Part shown: piece after piece, positions 60,099 to 64,000 of the stretch
How the letters are laid out: the number at the start of each line of letters is the position of its first letter
How positions within the stretch are numbered: position 1 is the stretch's first letter
From: Daphnia carinata
Taxonomy: Eukaryota; Arthropoda; Branchiopoda; Diplostraca; Daphniidae
Reading direction: 5' to 3'
NCBI RefSeq assembly: GCF_022539665.2
Contig: NC_081337.1
Span: forward strand, 4,006,679 to 4,070,678
DNA length: 64,000 nucleotides
Program-made: the position numbers and the translations under genes
Notes under the pieces: generated by a model
What the model saw: the letters and a program-made list of their open reading frames with translations, nothing else
Database searches by the model: none
Told to the model about the DNA's origin: nothing

Positions 60099-61360
60099 TC
60101 ATGTCGGATACAGCTGCGCTAATGGGCTGTTCTCTGATCCTCTTCGGCGGGTCACGTAACCCTTGGCGGGCCCTTTGCTTTTGACGGCTGGCTGCTGCGA
60201 TTGGGGTGGAACGTCCGGCCCTCTAACACTAGGTGTACGTCCTGGACATGAGCTTGGTCTCGTGACATCCGATGATGCCAATGCCGACACTCTGGTTTTC
60301 AAAGATTGCGGCTCCAGCTGGGGTTGATGCTCTGCATCTGACTTCGTACTGGACGGCTGAGGTTGTTGAACTTTGCTCTCTTCTGACGTAGTCTTTTTCA
60401 AACGATTCTTACGATGAAACGTAATCAATCCTCCAGGCTCGGAAGCTTGTGATCGAGGTGTCTGGAACGGGGACGAATTTGGCGTTTGGAATCGTACAGT
60501 TCTCTTCGATCCACCCTGAGGCTGTGTCTGTTTATCCTTTTGATTATCCCGACTCGTAATCTATGTTAAAAAAAAGGGACTATAATAATCTAAATAATTA
60601 TTTTCATTAATTCAATTCTTACGCTGAGTTCTTCCAGTTCTTCCATGAGGTCGGTCAGAGCGGCGATAGCAGCCGCTTTCTCGTTGTCCCGAGGTGTAGT
60701 ATTCGACGTGGCACCGATCGATGATGGCCCGCCAGATGCCACATCATTGCTGCTTAATTTCAACCTGATGTGCACAGTAAATGACTGATCACGTGATGCT
60801 CATATAACAAAATGTCGTTTTGGACAACTGCGTGAATGCCGACAAACTCGCCTGATTGCAGCAGCAGCTGCTTTGGCAGCCGAAGCGATGTTGCCAATTT
60901 TCAGGTCTCGACGTAAATGAGGTGCAATCCAAATGGGCAATTCAGCAGCTGAGATTCCCAATTTCCGGGTCTGCTGTCTTAATCTCAGTTCAATATTGGC
61001 CAGCCATTCTTCAACTTCTTCTTGTTGCAGTATTTGCGAAGTGTCCGCCTCTCCGGCCTCCTGGGCCGCGCGACGGGCTTTCAATCTGAGCAATTGTTGG
61101 CGACAGTAGCGCGCCCGTTCGATAGCCTCCTTTTCTTCATCGGTGAGAATCTGGACATCCATTCCGAATCCTTGACCGTAGACGTATCGGACGGCCGTCT
61201 CCATACTGTATGTCTTGGCAGCTACCACTTCTCTTGCTGCCCGTTTTATTGCCAAATCACGTCATCATTAAAGCTACCACATTTTTTTTTTACTTGGTTC
61301 TTGCCACTTACCCTGTTGAAAGACGTCCTCTTCTTCATCATCCTGATCGTCTTCGTGTTT
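60099..61360 (-). CDS. Unrecognised helical/disordered protein, 5' end incomplete
   Basis: Function unknown. Four exons on the minus strand fit together: 61360-61312, 61236-60852, 60764-60623 and 60536-60099, 337 residues without a start codon. The sequence begins with an acidic stretch (DDQDDEEED), then a charged helical region (residues about 17-145) with AREVVAAKTYSMETAVRYVY, an Ala-rich run and LRRDLKIGN. A Ser/Pro/Gln-rich basic tail follows, containing KRTVRF, which fits the PP1-docking RVxF pattern. The 60851/60765 intron has a GC donor (CAG|GCGAGT). The start codon is probably in an upstream exon; a candidate ATG at 61542 begins a frame rich in Cys. The last acceptor is uncertain (see findings). 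Composition and clean phase matching argue that it is real. Confidence 0.7.
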
Positions 61361-63439
61361 CTGCAAAGCAGACAGGGCATTGGAAAAGAACATGATAAAA
61401 CACCGCCCTCGATTAAATCAAAACTTTGTTTTGAATTTAACAGTTGATGATCACAATTTTCGCAGCACTGTTCAATGAAAACGGCCGAATTCAGATTTCG
61501 CCGTCGTAACACCAGTACTATTTCCGATGGCACGACAGTCAATAAACCCGTTTTTAACGTTGACTCTTCGTCAGGTGATTGTCTGCGCAGTGAGAACGCT
61601 TGCTAGTTAGACTGGCATTCTACGAGTTACTGCCATCCAATAGTCCGACGTATATCCAATGCGCTCGACCACACCAAACGGCATTGCACGACAACACTGC
61701 TGCAGTCTGACCGTCAACCCGTTCCTTTTGCAAACGGCCGTGTGGGGCCTTCATTCCGTCGGCGGGAAAAACTTTGTTGTAATAGAGACGCGCGTGTCCA
61801 CAATAGAAATTTATATTACGGGAAAAAAAGGGGGTTATTCGTTGCTTCCCGATAAAAGAAAAAGACTCTTAACTGACTGTGTATTCTAATACTGTTACAA
61901 ATCTGATGTGCAGCGCGCAACTCCGAGACACGTATTTGTTGTTTTTCAGCTATTTCTCGATTTCTTTTTGTTTTCTCTAACAAATGTGGGGCGTTCCGGT
62001 CATATCACGCACAATGTATAGACGAAACTTCCAGTAAACTGTGTATCTATACGTTAGGGACGAAGGTCCCCCCCCCCCGGTGCTGAAGAAAATCGAGCGT
62101 ATAATGCACGTCGCGTGGGGCGGGTCTATTGCAATGAGAAAGCGATCTGGCTATAGAAATAATCTATTGAGAGAAACAGAAACATGAAACGAAGAAAATA
62201 AAAGAAGAAGTAATAGCCGTATCAAAAGCATGTACATTTGTATTCAAACGGTAAAGTCTGTACGGTCCGAACGCAACGGTTTCTTCCAAAGAGAGAAACA
62301 AAAAATTTGATTTCGATATGGGCTGTTTTGTCGACGATTCGCGTGGCACCGTTTTGAGTACCTTCTCAATCATGAACGACTAACATGAACACGAAAAACG
62401 ATCGATGTGGCTGCCAATGGTTTTCTTTTTTTTTGGGAACCATCAACGACTTGTGTGCGTTGCTTGTTTTCCTCCGATACGTCAAAGTCTGCTGGTAATC
62501 ATGCGCCATCCGCCCCCGAAATCATGATGGAATCGTTTCTTTTTCACTAGGGCTCTCGTAATATACTCAACAAACATGATGAAACACTAAAGAAAAAAAC
62601 CCAACACAAAGATTTGGACACACGAAAAAGAGAATAAGGATTGCTTTTAACGTAACACGAACTTCAAATTTGGGTCGTATGCGAAGATTGTTTACCAATG
62701 GAGCAATAGAATGCGATCGTAACTTGCTTTACAGGCAAGAGTGATGGTTTACCAACTGCCCAAATCCTAGTACGCAAAAAATAAATCGGGCCAGTCTGAA
62801 CGTACGACCCTGGATAGTTGGCGTAATCAAAAGTTACACAATAACTCCAATAACTCCATGCCAATGCGCGCAAGTATATGCAAACCATGTTTATGTTGGT
62901 TTTTCTATTACATGTAGATTTGTTTTTGTTTACTTTTTTTCCCTTCAAAGTCTTCAAATCGACATGGGTTGGCATGGCGACGTTAGCTCGAAATAATATT
63001 TTCACGTTTTATTTGTAGACAACTTTCGTGAGACTATAACAGTCATTGCTTTCGGGAGTACCGTGATGCTTCCGCCCCCTTCGAAAATCCCATAGTGGGC
63101 TCTTACAGTTGCCCTTCACTTCCGTTCCCGTCCCGTTTCTCCTTCGTGTTTTGATGCACGTACTGTATACGTATGGAAGCAGATGGGGTATATTGCTCGC
63201 CTTTATGACCTGCCGATCAAGTGCGTTATACTCGAACGTTTCAGAAAGAACTTTTGATCGATCATTGATTTTACGGGTTTGGTAGTTCACGCCAGGCGCT
63301 TTGCTGGTGAACTTTGCCTTCACTTCACGTCAACTTTCGCAATTGACATCATCTTTCATTCGGCAATATTCTTGGGTCATGTCATTGTCATTCATTCTAT
63401 ACAGCTCTAGTTCAGAATACACATGTATTTCACCCGTGT
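61361..63439. other. Noncoding right flank
   Basis: The first about 200 bp may hold the 5' exon of the minus-strand gene (ATG candidate at 61542-61540). Beyond that, open frames at 62164-63323 lack any domain or composition typical of coding sequence. Nothing further recognised. Confidence 0.45.
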
Positions 63440-63447
63440 CTAAATTT

Positions 63448-63722
63448 TAAGCCCGAGAAAATAAGCCCGACTTTTTCATGATTTTTTTTTCCAATCCTAC
63501 AGTAACTTTAAAAAAATATTCGTTATTTAGATTTAGATTTAAAACGAGGATCACAAAACTCTAACTCGTTTTTATGAACGGCGTACAGTTTTTGAGTTAT
63601 TAGAATTTAAAATGGTAGTACTAAAACCCCTATATGATAGCGTTTTATGGATGAAAATTGAACACTAAAAAGTCGGGCTTATGTTGTCAGGCTTTTTTTG
63701 TCGGGCTTATTTTCAGTTATGG
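63448..63722. mobile_element. MITE-like element with imperfect terminal inverted repeats
   Basis: The left arm contains GAAAATAAGCCCGAC and runs into CTTTTT (63457-63476). The right arm contains its reverse complement GTCGGGCTTATTTTC (63700-63714) and a second, offset copy AAAAAGTCGGGCTTAT (63667-63682). The element is about 275 bp, AT-rich and noncoding. CTAAATTT flanks it on both sides (63440-63447 and 63723-63730), a possible 8-bp target duplication. Arms are imperfect at the outer ends. Confidence 0.5.
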
Positions 63723-63730
63723 CTAAATTT

Positions 63731-64000
63731 GATATTTCGAATTAAAATACATCATTTCGATCGGGAATTGAATGAACAGCGTGAAAATTAACTTTATTTT
63801 TACATAAGGCTTATATTTATTCAAAAAAACGTAAAAAACCCTAATTATAAAGTTGGTGTGCCTACAGAACATTGTTTCTGTTTATTTAAAAAACGGCCCG
63901 TGTAGTGAGAAAATAAATCACATATTCAGAATCAGCGTGCAATCTGGTTATGCAGGTGTGATGTTTGTTCAACTTCAAGAGATTTCGTTTTTTGAAAATT
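63731..64000. other. AT-rich noncoding end of window
   Basis: No feature recognised. Confidence 0.5.

Noticed and set aside
62164-63323. Several 70-113-codon minus-strand frames in the right flank
   Set aside because: No domains, no joining exons in phase, and ordinary intergenic composition.
1-64000. tRNA, rRNA, CRISPR or viral genes
   Set aside because: Looked for by eye (for example the tRNA T-loop GGTTCGANTCC and regular spaced repeats); none found.

Overview
The window looks like a crustacean nuclear genome, most probably a branchiopod of the Daphnia type. The clues are very short introns (about 55-75 nt) in long conserved genes, many long A/T homopolymer runs between genes, and arthropod versions of every recognisable gene. 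The species is inferred, not proven. No rRNA, tRNA, CRISPR array or autonomous transposon was recognised.

The left part (about 1-29 kb) is an Enhancer-of-split-type Notch target complex. It holds two Hairy/E(spl)-class bHLH-Orange repressors ending in WRPW (1772-2604 minus; 27706-28479 plus) and one Bearded-family gene (E(spl)m4/m-alpha type, 21429-21914 plus), separated by 18 kb and 5 kb of noncoding DNA. That DNA carries 16 exact copies of the Su(H) site CGTGGGAA, against one in the remaining 36 kb. The Bearded gene has a Su(H) paired site (SPS) plus a proneural E-box; the right-hand bHLH gene has a near-SPS with one weak half plus such an E-box. All three genes share an identically spaced core promoter (GGAGCTT, 16 bp, TATA). 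All three 3' ends carry K-box motifs, and the Bearded gene also has a GY-box. Expected logic: Notch/Su(H) and proneural factors activate, the bHLH repressors shut down neural fate, the Bearded protein dampens Delta signalling, and microRNAs limit the transcripts.

The right part (31-61 kb) is a tight housekeeping block: a swiprosin/EFHD2-type EF-hand protein (31560-33314 plus); a Posterior sex combs/BMI1-type Polycomb RING protein (34335-37334 plus); a COMM-domain protein most like COMMD3 (37792-38528 minus); an ARMC5-like armadillo/BTB protein (39145-42811 plus); a complete 24-exon tweek/KIAA1109 (BLTP1) bridge-like lipid transfer gene of about 4,960 residues (43376-59796 plus); and an unrecognised helical/disordered protein on the minus strand (60099 to about 61360). 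The neighbouring BMI1-type and COMMD3-type genes recall the human COMMD3-BMI1 pair, although here they converge.

The last 2.5 kb is noncoding, with one MITE-like inverted-repeat element. Exon joins were worked out by hand from frame, splice sites and family resemblance; all assembled CDSs are multiples of three.
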